A stretch of DNA of 32,800 nt from an uncultured Clostridia bacterium (GCA_934778125.1 CAKVOF010000012.1:1-32800), one strand, 5' to 3'. Shown: positions 24,132-32,800, counted from the first letter of the stretch. Notes: generated by a model from the sequence alone, not told the origin. Translations and numbers: made by a program.

Positions 24132-27100
24132 ATGAAAAAATTTTTAATTTGTTTATTTGTTGCCGTTCTAGTAATATCAAGTGGCTTCACAATCTTCTTT
24201 TTAGTTGGAAATCAAGAGAAGATTTCTTTGTCTGCATCTGTTATGTATGCAAATAAAGGTGATGAATTCACTCTAGATATTAAGTACGTGAACAAAAAAG
24301 ATGGCACAAAAGTAAACATCTCAACAAGTGATGAAAATGTTCTTGTTTATGATAATGGAATTTTCAAAGCTGTTGGTGGTGGAACTGCTAAAAACAATGT
24401 TAAAACATCAAACTCAAAGTATAGAAATCTATATTGTGATGTTTTAGTTGGTGATGGAACTGAATCATCTCCATATTACATTGAAAACGCAAATCAAATG
24501 ATGTTGATAGGTTTGGGTGAATACACTTTAGATAAATGCTTTAAACTTGTTAACGATATTGATTTAAGCGAAGTTAATAGCGGATATTTTAAACCATTGG
24601 GTGAATTATCAGGAAGCTTCGATGGTAATGGATACACAATTAAAAATCTATACATAGATAAAGATGCATATGTTGCAAACAACGCATCTTTGGAAGAAAT
24701 TGGTGATAGTTTTGAAAATGTTGGATTATTCAACACTATTGCCCACACAGGTAAAATATATAACCTTAAAATTGAAAAAGCAACAATCAAAGGCAGTTAT
24801 AATAAAGTTGGAACTATTTGTGGTGAAAACTATGGTTTGATTGAAAGAATTGAAGTTAAAGATGTTTTACTTGATGTTAATGCAGGTTACATCGGCGGTA
24901 TCGCTGGTTCAAGCACCGCAACTGGTCATTTAGAAATTGATGAAGAATCAAACACAGAGAAAATTGTGGATTATGTTGCAACAATCGCAAGAAGTTCTGT
25001 GAATGTTGTTGCTGGTTTCACACACACTGAATCTAGCCTAGAAGAAAGATCAATGAGTGGTGTGTTTGGTGGAATTGTTGGTTTAAACCAAGGCGGAATT
25101 TTGGTCTACACATATTCAGTTGGTAAGGTTAACGTTAGAGGCTTAGATATCTACGGCGGTTTAATTGGCTCAAACTCATTCACAAATAGTGGCGTTAGAG
25201 TTATTCGTGGTGGAAACATTAAAGATTCTTACACAGCAATTGAAGTTATTAATTCAAATGGTATTTCAGAGTATGGCGCTTTAATTGGTTTAAACTATGA
25301 CTATAAAGAAGTTAAAGAAGAAACTTCAACTGTGATTGAAACAACTTACAATAGATTTATTGGTTGCTATTATGATAAAGACAAATCAAGTGGCTTAAAT
25401 GCGATTGGATCAAATAGAGTCCTTCTAAAAAACGGAACAGTTAAAGATGTGAATATCGTGGAAGAAACTGGATTTGTTTATGGCTATAATTCTTCAGATC
25501 TAAAAATTTATGGAAATTTAATTTCTTCAAAAGGCACTGAAACTAAATATTGGGATTTTGAGAATGTTTGGATTGTTGATTCAAAAGTAAATGAAGGTTA
25601 TCCAATTATAGATTATTCAAAAATTCATATTGATAGAGAATTTGATTTTGATTCAAAAGAAACCAAAATCACAATTAAAATTTATTTCGATTATAATGGC
25701 GCAACAAACAAAAATGGTGTAGACTCAAAAGATGTAACTCCAAACGAACAAATTGGAAACCTTCCAGTTCCAACTAAAGATGGCTTTACTTTTGCTGGCT
25801 GGTATTTGGAAAGCACATTCCAAACAAGAGTTTACTCTTCAACAATTGTTAATTTTGGAACAAACACATTATTTGCAAAATGGATAAAAAATGGTGAAAC
25901 AACTGATTATGTTGTAATCACATTTGAATATAATGATGCAAATAGCGGAAACACAGAAACAAGTAGAAAAATCGTGGCTGGCTCTCAAATCGGAAACCTT
26001 CCAGTTCCATCAAAATCAGGTTATAACTTTGCTGGTTGGTTTATTGATAGAGATTACACAACAAGAGTTTATGCAACAACAACATTTGATAAAAATGCAA
26101 CTCTTTATGCTAGATGGACAGTAAAACAAGATATTCCAGAAGGCGAAAAATGCTATATTACATTAAAATCAAATCTTCCAAACAATGATTATTGGATTAA
26201 AAACACATTTAAAAATGCAAACTACACTTTCAATTTCGAATCAAAACTAACAGGAAACGAAACTGCGGTTATTGGTCGTGTGTCTTTCTATAAAGGAAGC
26301 ACGATTACCAAATCATTTGAAAACAAAGGTGATGGCGTTGGTGTGTTCACATTTGAACTAGCAAAAGAAAATGTTCAAACTGTTTTATTGCCATACACAA
26401 CTTTATATAATGGTGCTAGCAACTATTCATTCTTGCTAAACGGTGCTGAAATCGGAAGCGGAACAATCACATTGAATAGTGATGTTGAATTGATTGCTAA
26501 ATATAATTATGAAGGCGATGGAACAATTGAATATAATGGAAAAGGTTGGGTTTCAAAAGAAGGTAGTAGCCCAGTTCAAATTAAGTCTTTAGCAGACTGG
26601 AATAACCTAGTTGTTGCACTATCTGCTTCAGAAAAAGTATCATCTCACAAATATTATTTTGCTCAAATGAACGATATCAATGTTGATTCTTTAGTTGAAA
26701 CAAACACATTGCTTCAAGCAAACAAATTCAACGGAATCTATGATGGTTCAAATAAAAAGATTGTATTTAATGTTAAAGGAATTTCTCCATTTGTTAATGT
26801 TTTAAATAAAATTGAAAGCATTAATGTTGTTTATAATCAAGGAAATAGATTCTTAAATATCTTTGGTGGTGTTGCTCAATGCTTAGCTGGTGGTAGTATT
26901 GAAAATTGCACAGTTTCAGGTTTGATTGATAACGGCGTTATGGTTGGTGGAATCGTTGGCTACGTTAGCACAAAATCAGAAATTGGTGGCGGATATCAAG
27001 GTTGCATAAACTATGCAAATATCATTATTAAAAATAGCAAAGCTAAATCAGTTGGTGGAATTATTGGCGATGCTAGATATGTTATATTAAATGCAAGCAA

Positions 27101-28469
27101 CGAAGGTAAAATTGAAGTAAGCTCAAGTGAAGCGGTTGTGTGTGTGGGCGGTTTAGTTGGTGTTGCTAACGATGCAAAACTTGGCACAGCAATAAACTCT
27201 GGTGAAATTATTGCTTCATCAACAGCAACAAACGGAAATGTTTACGCAGGCGGTTTAATTGGCTTATCTATGGAAACCTTAACAATTAGTAACCCAGTTA
27301 ACACATATGGAAATACTGCTTCAATTTCTGCAACTGCAAGCAAAGGTGCATATGCTGGTGGATTGGTTGGCGTTTCAATTGGCTCAGCAAAAGTTACAAT
27401 TTCAAATTCATTAAACTCAGGTAAGATCTTAGCTAATCAAACAAAAACTGAAGCGTGCAACGGATTTGCAATAGCTGGCGGTATTATTGCTTATTCAGCA
27501 AATAGCGAAACGGTTATTGATGGGGTTACAACAACAAAAGATTCTTCAGTTTCTGCAAATAGCAAGTATAACATTGCTCATGCAGGAAATATAATGGGTT
27601 ATTCAAACGACTCAAAAAGAACAACAATTTCAAACTCTGTTTATAATGGCAAAATTTATGTTAATGCAAATTCATATGGAACATCTATGTATGCTGGAGG
27701 CGTTCTTGGTTGCTATTCTGGAGTTGGTGCGCTAGTTATCAGCACTGTGTCTGCAACACAAGGTGAAATTAGCATTGAAATAGGAAAAGGCAATGCAGAG
27801 AACATTAGATATGTTGGTGGAATCGTTGGTGCAATCAGAACAACTAGCACTAGCGAACAATCTGTTATTGAAAACTGTGCAAACTCAGTAGTTTTCCAAA
27901 TCCGTGAAGGTGGCGGAAAAGTTTCATATATTGGTGGAATCGTTGGTAATATTATTGCGGAAAGTTCTAAACCACTTGAAATTCGTGGAAACATTGAAAA
28001 CAGACAAACTGCAGATATATTAAATCAAGATAGTATGGTTGTGTTTGGCGGATTCATTGGTTATGCTAGAAATGTTATTCTAACAAGCACAAATTCATTA
28101 AGTGGCGTTGCTAATTCAGTTGATAAATTAAACATGTCATCAAGTGGTGCTCAATCATTTATTGGTGGTGTTATTGGTGTTGTTGAAGGAACTGTTACTA
28201 TTAATAACAGTGCAAAAACAAGTTCAATTATGACTTCGGGTGACATTCGTGTTACTGGTGGAAAAATGGTTATGGTTGCAAAAATTGTTGGATACGTTGG
28301 AACAAATAGCGTTTTGAATTTATATGCAAACTCAAACAACTCATCAAATCCATTCAACGGTGGAAACATCTATGCTCACGCAACAAATTCAAAAACTTGC
28401 TATGTTGGTGAATTGTTTAACAGGCACAAAACAGCTGTTGTTAACGACAACACTGGAATTAAATTCTAA
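24132..28469 (+). CDS. Giant surface protein with GLUG-like repeats and two InlB B-type repeats
   Basis: This is a 1445-residue exported protein. A hydrophobic N-terminal segment (about 4-25) serves as signal or anchor. Then come a small Ig-like region (about 30-90, ISLSASVMYANKGDEF), a GLUG-like beta-helix region (about 95-480, with FDGNGYTIKNL, GTICGENYG and GGIAGSS units) and two InlB B/Listeria-Bacteroides repeats (about 515-587 and 592-663, each with IGNLPVP and FAGW). A linker domain and a second long GLUG-like region follow (about 800-1440, many VGGI(V/I)G units). No LPXTG, C-terminal helix or other anchor is seen, so it may stay tethered by its N terminus. The ATG at 24132 follows GGTGGGTGG. 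It uses more C-ending codons than its neighbours and has strong promoters, suggesting high expression. It is probably an adhesin. Confidence 0.82.
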   Translation: MKKFLICLFVAVLVISSGFTIFFLVGNQEKISLSASVMYANKGDEFTLDIKYVNKKDGTKVNISTSDENVLVYDNGIFKAVGGGTAKNNVKTSNSKYRNLYCDVLVGDGTESSPYYIENANQMMLIGLGEYTLDKCFKLVNDIDLSEVNSGYFKPLGELSGSFDGNGYTIKNLYIDKDAYVANNASLEEIGDSFENVGLFNTIAHTGKIYNLKIEKATIKGSYNKVGTICGENYGLIERIEVKDVLLDVNAGYIGGIAGSSTATGHLEIDEESNTEKIVDYVATIARSSVNVVAGFTHTESSLEERSMSGVFGGIVGLNQGGILVYTYSVGKVNVRGLDIYGGLIGSNSFTNSGVRVIRGGNIKDSYTAIEVINSNGISEYGALIGLNYDYKEVKEETSTVIETTYNRFIGCYYDKDKSSGLNAIGSNRVLLKNGTVKDVNIVEETGFVYGYNSSDLKIYGNLISSKGTETKYWDFENVWIVDSKVNEGYPIIDYSKIHIDREFDFDSKETKITIKIYFDYNGATNKNGVDSKDVTPNEQIGNLPVPTKDGFTFAGWYLESTFQTRVYSSTIVNFGTNTLFAKWIKNGETTDYVVITFEYNDANSGNTETSRKIVAGSQIGNLPVPSKSGYNFAGWFIDRDYTTRVYATTTFDKNATLYARWTVKQDIPEGEKCYITLKSNLPNNDYWIKNTFKNANYTFNFESKLTGNETAVIGRVSFYKGSTITKSFENKGDGVGVFTFELAKENVQTVLLPYTTLYNGASNYSFLLNGAEIGSGTITLNSDVELIAKYNYEGDGTIEYNGKGWVSKEGSSPVQIKSLADWNNLVVALSASEKVSSHKYYFAQMNDINVDSLVETNTLLQANKFNGIYDGSNKKIVFNVKGISPFVNVLNKIESINVVYNQGNRFLNIFGGVAQCLAGGSIENCTVSGLIDNGVMVGGIVGYVSTKSEIGGGYQGCINYANIIIKNSKAKSVGGIIGDARYVILNASNEGKIEVSSSEAVVCVGGLVGVANDAKLGTAINSGEIIASSTATNGNVYAGGLIGLSMETLTISNPVNTYGNTASISATASKGAYAGGLVGVSIGSAKVTISNSLNSGKILANQTKTEACNGFAIAGGIIAYSANSETVIDGVTTTKDSSVSANSKYNIAHAGNIMGYSNDSKRTTISNSVYNGKIYVNANSYGTSMYAGGVLGCYSGVGALVISTVSATQGEISIEIGKGNAENIRYVGGIVGAIRTTSTSEQSVIENCANSVVFQIREGGGKVSYIGGIVGNIIAESSKPLEIRGNIENRQTADILNQDSMVVFGGFIGYARNVILTSTNSLSGVANSVDKLNMSSSGAQSFIGGVIGVVEGTVTINNSAKTSSIMTSGDIRVTGGKMVMVAKIVGYVGTNSVLNLYANSNNSSNPFNGGNIYAHATNSKTCYVGELFNRHKTAVVNDNTGIKF

Positions 28470-28523
28470 TTATAAATTAGCCACAAAATAACTACAATAA
28501 AAATTGTTATTAGTTTAGTTAAT

Positions 28524-28587
28524 AAAAAACACTAGGAATTAAACGAATCCTGTGGGAACCGTTTTAAAAGTTTCTAGTGTTTTTTTG
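28524..28587 (+). terminator. Terminator of the giant surface protein gene
   Basis: AAAAAACACTAG (28524-28535) pairs with CTAGTGTTTTTT (28574-28585) and the interior holds a second helix (AAACG with CGTTT). A T run follows. Confidence 0.85.
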
Positions 28588-28679
28588 TTGTAAATTAATT
28601 GTTGAATTATGAGAATATTATATTGTGTGAGTGAATAGAGTGTGATTTTTTATTGTGATTTATCACGCGTTTGTAAAAG

Positions 28680-28707
28680 AAAAAACAAGGTGATATAAAT
28701 CACCTTG
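28680..28707 (-). terminator. Terminator of spoVG
   Basis: CAAGGTGAT and ATCACCTTG (28686-28694 with 28699-28707) form a 9-bp stem with a four-base loop. On the minus strand it runs into TTTTTTC, 15 bases after the spoVG stop. Confidence 0.88.
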
Positions 28708-28721
28708 CGTTAATAACAAAA

Positions 28722-28997
28722 CTATTCAGCTTTTGGTTTTGCTAGTTCTTCTTCATATTTAGCAAGAACTAATTTGTTGATTTCTTCTCTTGTTGGAGTG
28801 TTTAGAGGGTGAGCGATATCTTTGAATTCGCCATCATTTGTTTGCCTATTAGGCATTCTAACAAACAAACCTTGATTTCCTTCTAAAACTTTAATATCGT
28901 GAACAACAAAGCATTCATCGATTGTGATAGATGCAACAGCTTTTAATTTGCTATCATCTTTTTGCATTAGTCTAATTCTAACATCAGTAATTTTCAA
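28722..28997 (-). CDS. spoVG: Septation/regulatory protein SpoVG
   Basis: This is a 91-residue member of the SpoVG family, small DNA- and RNA-binding regulators found in spore-forming and non-spore-forming Bacillota. MKITDVRIRL, ASITIDECFVVHDIKVLEGNQGLFVRMPNRQT and DGEFKDIAHPLN follow the family almost throughout. The start codon is TTG with AAGGAG nine bases upstream. It has a good promoter and terminator and is divergent from murC. Presence of spoVG alone does not show that the organism sporulates. Confidence 0.97.
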   Translation of the reverse strand: MKITDVRIRLMQKDDSKLKAVASITIDECFVVHDIKVLEGNQGLFVRMPNRQTNDGEFKDIAHPLNTPTREEINKLVLAKYEEELAKPKAE

Positions 28998-29029
28998 TTT
29001 AGTTATCTCCTTATTATTTAGTTAGCCTT

Positions 29030-29058
29030 ATTATAACAAAATAATTTTCATAAAACAA
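29030..29058 (-). promoter_or_regulatory. Promoter of spoVG
   Basis: On the minus strand TTGTTT (29053-29058) and TATAAT (29030-29035) are 17 bases apart, with an extended -10 (TGTTATAAT). Confidence 0.75.
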
Positions 29059-29079
29059 CTTTTTTTAGCCTATTTCATA

Positions 29080-29085
29080 TATAAT
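29080..29085 (+). promoter_or_regulatory. TATAAT box almost touching the murC start
   Basis: TATAAT ends three bases before the murC ATG at 29089. No good -35 is seen at 16-18 bases. If active, transcription would begin at or just after the ATG. It may also be a chance match in AT-rich DNA. Confidence 0.35.
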
Positions 29086-29088
29086 TTT

Positions 29089-30441
29089 ATGATAAAAAAA
29101 GATTTTAAAAATTTGAAGAAAATTCATTTTATTGGTGTTTCAGGAATATCAATGAGTGGCCTTGCGAAGTTTTTGCTTATTAATGGGGTTAAAGTTTCTG
29201 GATCTGATTTGGTTGAAACTAGTATCACTAAAGAACTTATTGAATTAGGTTTAGTCTTTTATTCTCATCATAGTGCTGAAAATATTGATAAAGATACGCA
29301 AATGGTCGTGTTTTCAGGTGCAATTAAGCAAGATAATGCTGAAATTTTAAAGGCGAGAGATATGGGAATAGAGGTTTTGGAAAGGTCAGAATTTTTAGGT
29401 CTTTTCTCAAAATTATTTAAAAATGTTCTTGCAATATCTGGTTCTCATGGAAAAACCACAACAACGGCATTTCTTAGTAAAATTTTATTGAAAGCGGGAT
29501 TAAATCCAACCATTGCACTTGGTGGTGAATTTGCAGATTTAAATACTAACTTTGTGATTGGCAAACGTGAATATTTAGTGTGTGAGGCGTGCGAATATAG
29601 GGAAAGTTTCAATTGTTTAAACCCAACATTTTCCGTAATAACAAACATTGAGGCAGAACATTTGGATTATTATAAAACTAAGGAAAATGTGGAAGAAGCA
29701 TTTGTTAAGTTTGGAAACTTGGCAAAAAATAAAATTGTTTGTTTTGAGTCTTGCAAGAAAGTTTTAAATAAGTGCAATAAAGACTTAATTATTTGTGGGA
29801 AAAGCATTTTTAACGACTATTCGTATATTTACATTGAAGAAACACAAAGTGGTCAGCGATTTAAAGTTTTGAAAAGGGGCAAGTTGTTTGGTTACTTTGA
29901 AATAAATTTAAAGGGTGAATATAACCTTAAAAACGCACTTCTTTCAATAGCGGTTAGTGATTTGATTGGTGTTAAAGTAAACGATATAAGGGCAGGTCTT
30001 CTTGATTTTAAAGGCGTTAAACGCAGAAACGAGCTAATAGGAAAAATAGATAATGTGAGTGTGGTGGCAGACTATGCACACCACCCAACAGAAATAAAAA
30101 ATTCACTCAAGAATGCAAAAGAGCATTATGGAAAAGTTCTTTGCGTTTTTCAACCGCACACATTTTCTCGAACTAAAACGCTAATGGGTGAATTTATGGA
30201 TGCTTTTAATGATTGCGATAACGTGTTTGTATTTAAAACATATCCTGCGCGTGAAAAATATAATGCAAAGGCAAATGGAAAAGTGCTTTGTGATGTCATA
30301 AAAAACGAGAATAAAAAATATTTTGCGAACAAGCAAAAACTTATTAAAGAGATTTTTGAGCAAGCAAAAAATTTTAATTTGGTTTTAGTGCTTGGAGCTG
30401 GCGATATTTATGAAATTATTAAAAAATCGCTAAATAAATAA
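29089..30441 (+). CDS. murC: UDP-N-acetylmuramate--L-alanine ligase
   Basis: This is a 450-residue cytosolic ATP-dependent ligase that adds L-Ala to UDP-MurNAc, the first step of the peptidoglycan stem peptide. The N-terminal UDP-binding loop is GVSGISMSG (about 16-24), the P-loop is GSHGKTTTT (about 117-125), and NIEAEHLDYY and ADYAHHPTEI carry further Mur-ligase residues. FQPHTFSRTKTL is typical of MurC in the C-terminal domain. The length is normal. The ATG at 29089 has no ribosome site and a TATAAT box almost abuts it; a TTG shortly downstream (before KKIHFIGV) is a possible alternative start. The gene confirms that the organism makes a cell wall. Confidence 0.95.
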   Translation: MIKKDFKNLKKIHFIGVSGISMSGLAKFLLINGVKVSGSDLVETSITKELIELGLVFYSHHSAENIDKDTQMVVFSGAIKQDNAEILKARDMGIEVLERSEFLGLFSKLFKNVLAISGSHGKTTTTAFLSKILLKAGLNPTIALGGEFADLNTNFVIGKREYLVCEACEYRESFNCLNPTFSVITNIEAEHLDYYKTKENVEEAFVKFGNLAKNKIVCFESCKKVLNKCNKDLIICGKSIFNDYSYIYIEETQSGQRFKVLKRGKLFGYFEINLKGEYNLKNALLSIAVSDLIGVKVNDIRAGLLDFKGVKRRNELIGKIDNVSVVADYAHHPTEIKNSLKNAKEHYGKVLCVFQPHTFSRTKTLMGEFMDAFNDCDNVFVFKTYPAREKYNAKANGKVLCDVIKNENKKYFANKQKLIKEIFEQAKNFNLVLVLGAGDIYEIIKKSLNK

Positions 30442-30450
30442 AAATATATC

Positions 30451-30479
30451 TTGACTAATAGGTGTTTTTATTATATAAT
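30451..30479 (+). promoter_or_regulatory. Promoter of rpmE
   Basis: TTGACT (30451-30456) and TATAAT (30474-30479) are 17 bases apart. The leader would be about 68 bases. Confidence 0.82.
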
Positions 30480-30485
30480 ACTCAT

Positions 30486-30553
30486 ACTGCGTAATTGTTG
30501 GACTATTGCGAGTTCGTGTATAGCTAACAAATCTAGAGCAAAGGAGAAGGTTA
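30486..30553 (+). promoter_or_regulatory. rpmE leader, possible L31 autoregulatory structure
   Basis: The short leader contains a foldable region (GTTGGACTAT...ATAGCTAAC, with GCGA and TCGT inside) followed by a strong AAAGGAGAAGG ribosome site. L31 leaders that bind the protein are known in Bacillota; whether this is one needs a covariance search. Confidence 0.3.
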
Positions 30554-30760
30554 ATGAAAGCTGATATTCATCCAGATTACCACGAAGTTGAAGTAACTTG
30601 TGCTTGTGGAAACACTTTCAAAACTAAATCAACAGTTAAAGGGGACAAAATGTCTATTGATGTTTGTAACGTTTGCCACCCATTCTTCACAGGTAAACAC
30701 AAACTTGTTGACACTGCTGGTAGAGTTGAGAAGTTCAAGAAAAAATATAATTTAGATTAG
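30554..30760 (+). CDS. rpmE: 50S ribosomal protein L31, zinc-binding form
   Basis: This is a 68-residue ribosomal protein of the large subunit at the central protuberance. MKADIHPDYHEVEVTCACGNTF and VCHPFFTGKHKLVDTAGRVEKF are the family signature. C16, C18, C38 and C41 supply the zinc site of the C+ type. AAAGGAGAAGG precedes the ATG. It has its own promoter and is followed by two terminators before prmC. Codon use is that of a highly expressed gene (AAC, TTC, CAC). Confidence 0.98.
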   Translation: MKADIHPDYHEVEVTCACGNTFKTKSTVKGDKMSIDVCNVCHPFFTGKHKLVDTAGRVEKFKKKYNLD

Positions 30761-30772
30761 TTAATTTAGGGG

Positions 30773-30806
30773 TAAGGCATTTTAAATTGAAATGTCTTAT
30801 CTTTTT
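30773..30806 (+). terminator. First terminator after rpmE
   Basis: TAAGGCATTT (30773-30782) pairs with AAATGTCTTA (30790-30799), with one G-U pair, and is followed by TCTTTTT. Confidence 0.75.
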
Positions 30807-30812
30807 GTATGG

Positions 30813-30847
30813 AACGCTTTTGGTGAGAACCACCTTAAGCGTTTTTT
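30813..30847 (+). terminator. Second terminator or attenuator before prmC
   Basis: AACGCTT (30813-30819) pairs with AAGCGTT (30837-30843), with an inner GGTG-AGAAC-CACC stem, and six T follow from the end of the stem. Only about 23 bases remain to the prmC ATG. Confidence 0.75.
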
Positions 30848-30870
30848 GAATTTTATTTTAGGATTAGGTT

Positions 30871-31680
30871 ATGTTTTCAAAAGAATATGTGTTGAAAATG
30901 GCTGAAAATATGCTTAGCAAAGCGAATATAAATAATTCTAGTATATACGCAAAAGATTTGTTTATCTTTAAATTTGGTGAGAATACTAGGCAAATTAATG
31001 AGGTTGCGTTGCAAGAATATTTGTTGCTTATCAATAGAAAAATAAATGGTGAGCCAATTGAAAGAATCATCGGTGAAACTGAATTCTATGGTGCAAAATT
31101 TAAGTATTCAGATAACACTTTAACGCCAAGGCAGGAAACTGAAATATTGGTGGATATGATTGCAAAAGAGAATCCAAAAGGGTTAAAATTGCTTGATATG
31201 TGTGCTGGAAGCGGTTGCATTGGAATATCGCTTGCTTTATCTCAAAATTACGATGTAACGTTATGTGATATTTCAAAAGATGCTATAAAAAATCAAAAAG
31301 AAAATATGCTTTTAAATAACGTTTCTTGCAAAATCATTGAAAGTGATCTATTTGAAAATATTAGTGAGAAATATGATATAATAGTTAGTAACCCGCCATA
31401 TATAAAATCAAGTGTTATTAAAAATCTTGAGAAAGAGGTGTTGAAATACGATCCAATTTTAGCACTCGATGGTGGAGAAGATGGAATGAAGTTCTACACA
31501 AGGATTATAGATGATGCTTACAAATATTTAAATGAAAACGGAAAGTTATATCTAGAAATAGATAATGGATTAGAGATCAAAATAAAAAACCTTTTAGATA
31601 AACATTATGATAATGTTAGAATTTTAAAGGATTTTAGTGGAAATTATAGATTTGCAATTGCAAATAATAGGAGAGTTTGA
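30871..31680 (+). CDS. prmC: Release factor glutamine methyltransferase
   Basis: This is a 269-residue SAM-dependent methyltransferase that methylates the Gln of the GGQ motif in release factors. An N-terminal helical domain (FGENTRQINEVALQEYLLLI) is followed by ERIIGETEFYGAKF and TPRQETEILVD, typical of PrmC. The SAM-binding loop LLDMCAGSGCIGISLA starts near residue 106, and the catalytic NPPY is at about 174-177 in IVSNPPYIKSS. AGGATTAGGTT precedes the ATG. Its stop overlaps the prfA start by one base (TGATG), joining enzyme and substrate in one unit. Confidence 0.96.
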   Translation: MFSKEYVLKMAENMLSKANINNSSIYAKDLFIFKFGENTRQINEVALQEYLLLINRKINGEPIERIIGETEFYGAKFKYSDNTLTPRQETEILVDMIAKENPKGLKLLDMCAGSGCIGISLALSQNYDVTLCDISKDAIKNQKENMLLNNVSCKIIESDLFENISEKYDIIVSNPPYIKSSVIKNLEKEVLKYDPILALDGGEDGMKFYTRIIDDAYKYLNENGKLYLEIDNGLEIKIKNLLDKHYDNVRILKDFSGNYRFAIANNRRV

Positions 31681-32747
31681 TGATAGAAAAAATTACTGCC
31701 TTATATCAAAAATATGAAGAAGTTGCAAAAGAAGTTGTGAAACCTGAAGTTATTGCTGATAATAAAAAATACACTCAATTAATTAAAGAATATAATAATT
31801 TGCAACCAATTTACGATTCATATAATGAATATAAAAAGATAGAGCAAGAAAATGCCGACATAAAAGAAATGCAAAAGCAAGAAAAAGATTCTGATATGCT
31901 TGCGATGTTTGATGAGGAATTGAAGTCAAATGAAGAACGCTTAAAAGAGCTTGATGAGCATTTTAAAGTTTTGCTTTTGCCTAAAGATGAAAACGATGAG
32001 AAAAACGTAATAATGGAAATTAGGTCTGGGGCTGGTGGAGAAGAGGCTAGTTTATTTAGTGCTGTTTTGTTTAGAATGTATTCAATGTATGCTGAATCGC
32101 AAAGATGGAAAGTTGAAGTTCTAGATAAAAATGATACTGAGCTTGGTGGAATCAAAGAAGTATCATTTATGATTAAAGGTAAAGGTGCATATTCAAAATT
32201 GAAATATGAAAGTGGAGTTCATAGAGTTCAAAGAGTCCCTGAAACTGAAAGTTCAGGAAGAATCCACACAAGCACAAGCACGGTTGCGGTTTTGCCAGAG
32301 CATGAAGAAGTTGATATCGAAATTAATGAAAAAGATGTTAAGGTTGATACCTATCGAAGTTCGGGTGCGGGTGGTCAACACGTTAACACAACAGATAGTG
32401 CTATAAGATTAACCCATATTCCAACAGGTATTGTTGTTTGTTGTCAAGATGAAAGGTCTCAATTAAAAAATAAGGAAAGAGCATTTAGTGTTTTAAAAAG
32501 TAAGTTGTATGATTATTATCAAATGCAATTAGATACTGAATACGCAAGAAATAGAAAAGAGCAAGTTGGAACTGGTGATAGAAGCGAAAGGATCAGAACT
32601 TATAATTACCCACAAGGAAGATTAACTGATCACAGAATTAATTACACAGTTTATAACTTAGAAGCATTTTTGAATGGTGACTTAAATGATTTAATTGAAA
32701 ACTTACAAATTGCAGATCAAAAACATAAACTTGAAACAATGGAATAA
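31680..32747 (+). CDS. prfA: Peptide chain release factor 1
   Basis: This is a 355-residue release factor that ends translation at UAA and UAG. The stop-codon-reading tripeptide region is VQRVPETESSGRIHTST (PET at about 187-189, the RF1 PxT form rather than the RF2 SPF). GAGGQHVN carries the catalytic GGQ at about 229-231, the Gln methylated by PrmC. The N-terminal helical domain and a normal length agree. AGGAGAG lies five bases before the ATG, inside prmC. The 53 bases after the stop to the window end show nothing recognisable. Confidence 0.97.
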   Translation: MIEKITALYQKYEEVAKEVVKPEVIADNKKYTQLIKEYNNLQPIYDSYNEYKKIEQENADIKEMQKQEKDSDMLAMFDEELKSNEERLKELDEHFKVLLLPKDENDEKNVIMEIRSGAGGEEASLFSAVLFRMYSMYAESQRWKVEVLDKNDTELGGIKEVSFMIKGKGAYSKLKYESGVHRVQRVPETESSGRIHTSTSTVAVLPEHEEVDIEINEKDVKVDTYRSSGAGGQHVNTTDSAIRLTHIPTGIVVCCQDERSQLKNKERAFSVLKSKLYDYYQMQLDTEYARNRKEQVGTGDRSERIRTYNYPQGRLTDHRINYTVYNLEAFLNGDLNDLIENLQIADQKHKLETME

Positions 32748-32800
32748 TATTTTTAATGTGAAAAAAAGTGAAACAATAAAAATAAAAGGCTAAGCGAAAA

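Noticed and set aside
28380..28469. Cell-wall sorting signal at the end of the giant surface protein
   Set aside because: There is no LPXTG-like motif, hydrophobic helix or basic tail in the last 60 residues.
30486..30553. Possible tRNA in the rpmE leader (GAGTTCG motif)
   Set aside because: The stretch is too short and has no acceptor or anticodon stems; a leader hairpin explains it better.

Overview
The window is AT-rich DNA with short intergenic gaps, strong GGAGG-type ribosome binding sites, rho-independent terminators and TTGACA/TATAAT promoters. TGA is used as a stop (for example by prmC and the collagen-like gene), so the code is standard. Together with spoVG, rpmE-prmC-prfA, an ABC-F protein, oligoendopeptidase F, lipoprotein-type and InlB-repeat surface proteins, and a ferredoxin-thioredoxin-reductase-like protein next to thioredoxin, this points to a low-GC, probably anaerobic, host-associated member of the Bacillota (Clostridia/Bacilli, perhaps an uncultured lineage). 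I cannot fix the genus. I see no tRNA, rRNA, CRISPR array, transposase or phage genes.

Left part (1-8053): the 3' part of a diadenylate-cyclase-like gene cut by the window edge; a cardiolipin-synthase-like protein whose two HKD motifs are both destroyed; a leucine-rich-repeat surface protein; a short-chain dehydrogenase; a PH-like membrane protein with a zinc ribbon; and an ABC-F ATPase in which both halves of one ATP site have decayed.

Middle (8200-16800): a CrtO-like membrane acyltransferase homologue with a second membrane protein bearing a long polar tail; an FTR-like iron-sulfur protein with thioredoxin; a secreted or anchored alkaline phosphatase; a collagen-like protein; an RNase R-type exoribonuclease; and a small operon of a MazG-like pyrophosphohydrolase, D-aminoacyl-tRNA deacylase and a small unknown protein.

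Right part (16850-32800): a large beta-helix-type lipoprotein; an unusual four-stem palindromic cloverleaf (19802-19887); a 53-codon membrane peptide gene with a perfect consensus promoter and tandem terminators; pepF-tmk; a zinc-ribbon protein with a very acidic tail; a 1445-residue surface protein preceded by tandem promoters, a doubled -35 box and a long-range inverted repeat; then housekeeping genes spoVG (divergent from murC), rpmE, prmC and prfA, with two terminators between rpmE and prmC.

Most genes are ordinary cell-envelope, translation and metabolism functions. The best candidates for something undescribed are the cloverleaf element, the promoter architecture before the giant surface protein, the strongly expressed 53-residue peptide, and three proteins that keep a family fold while losing defined catalytic residues (DAC, PLD, ABC-F).
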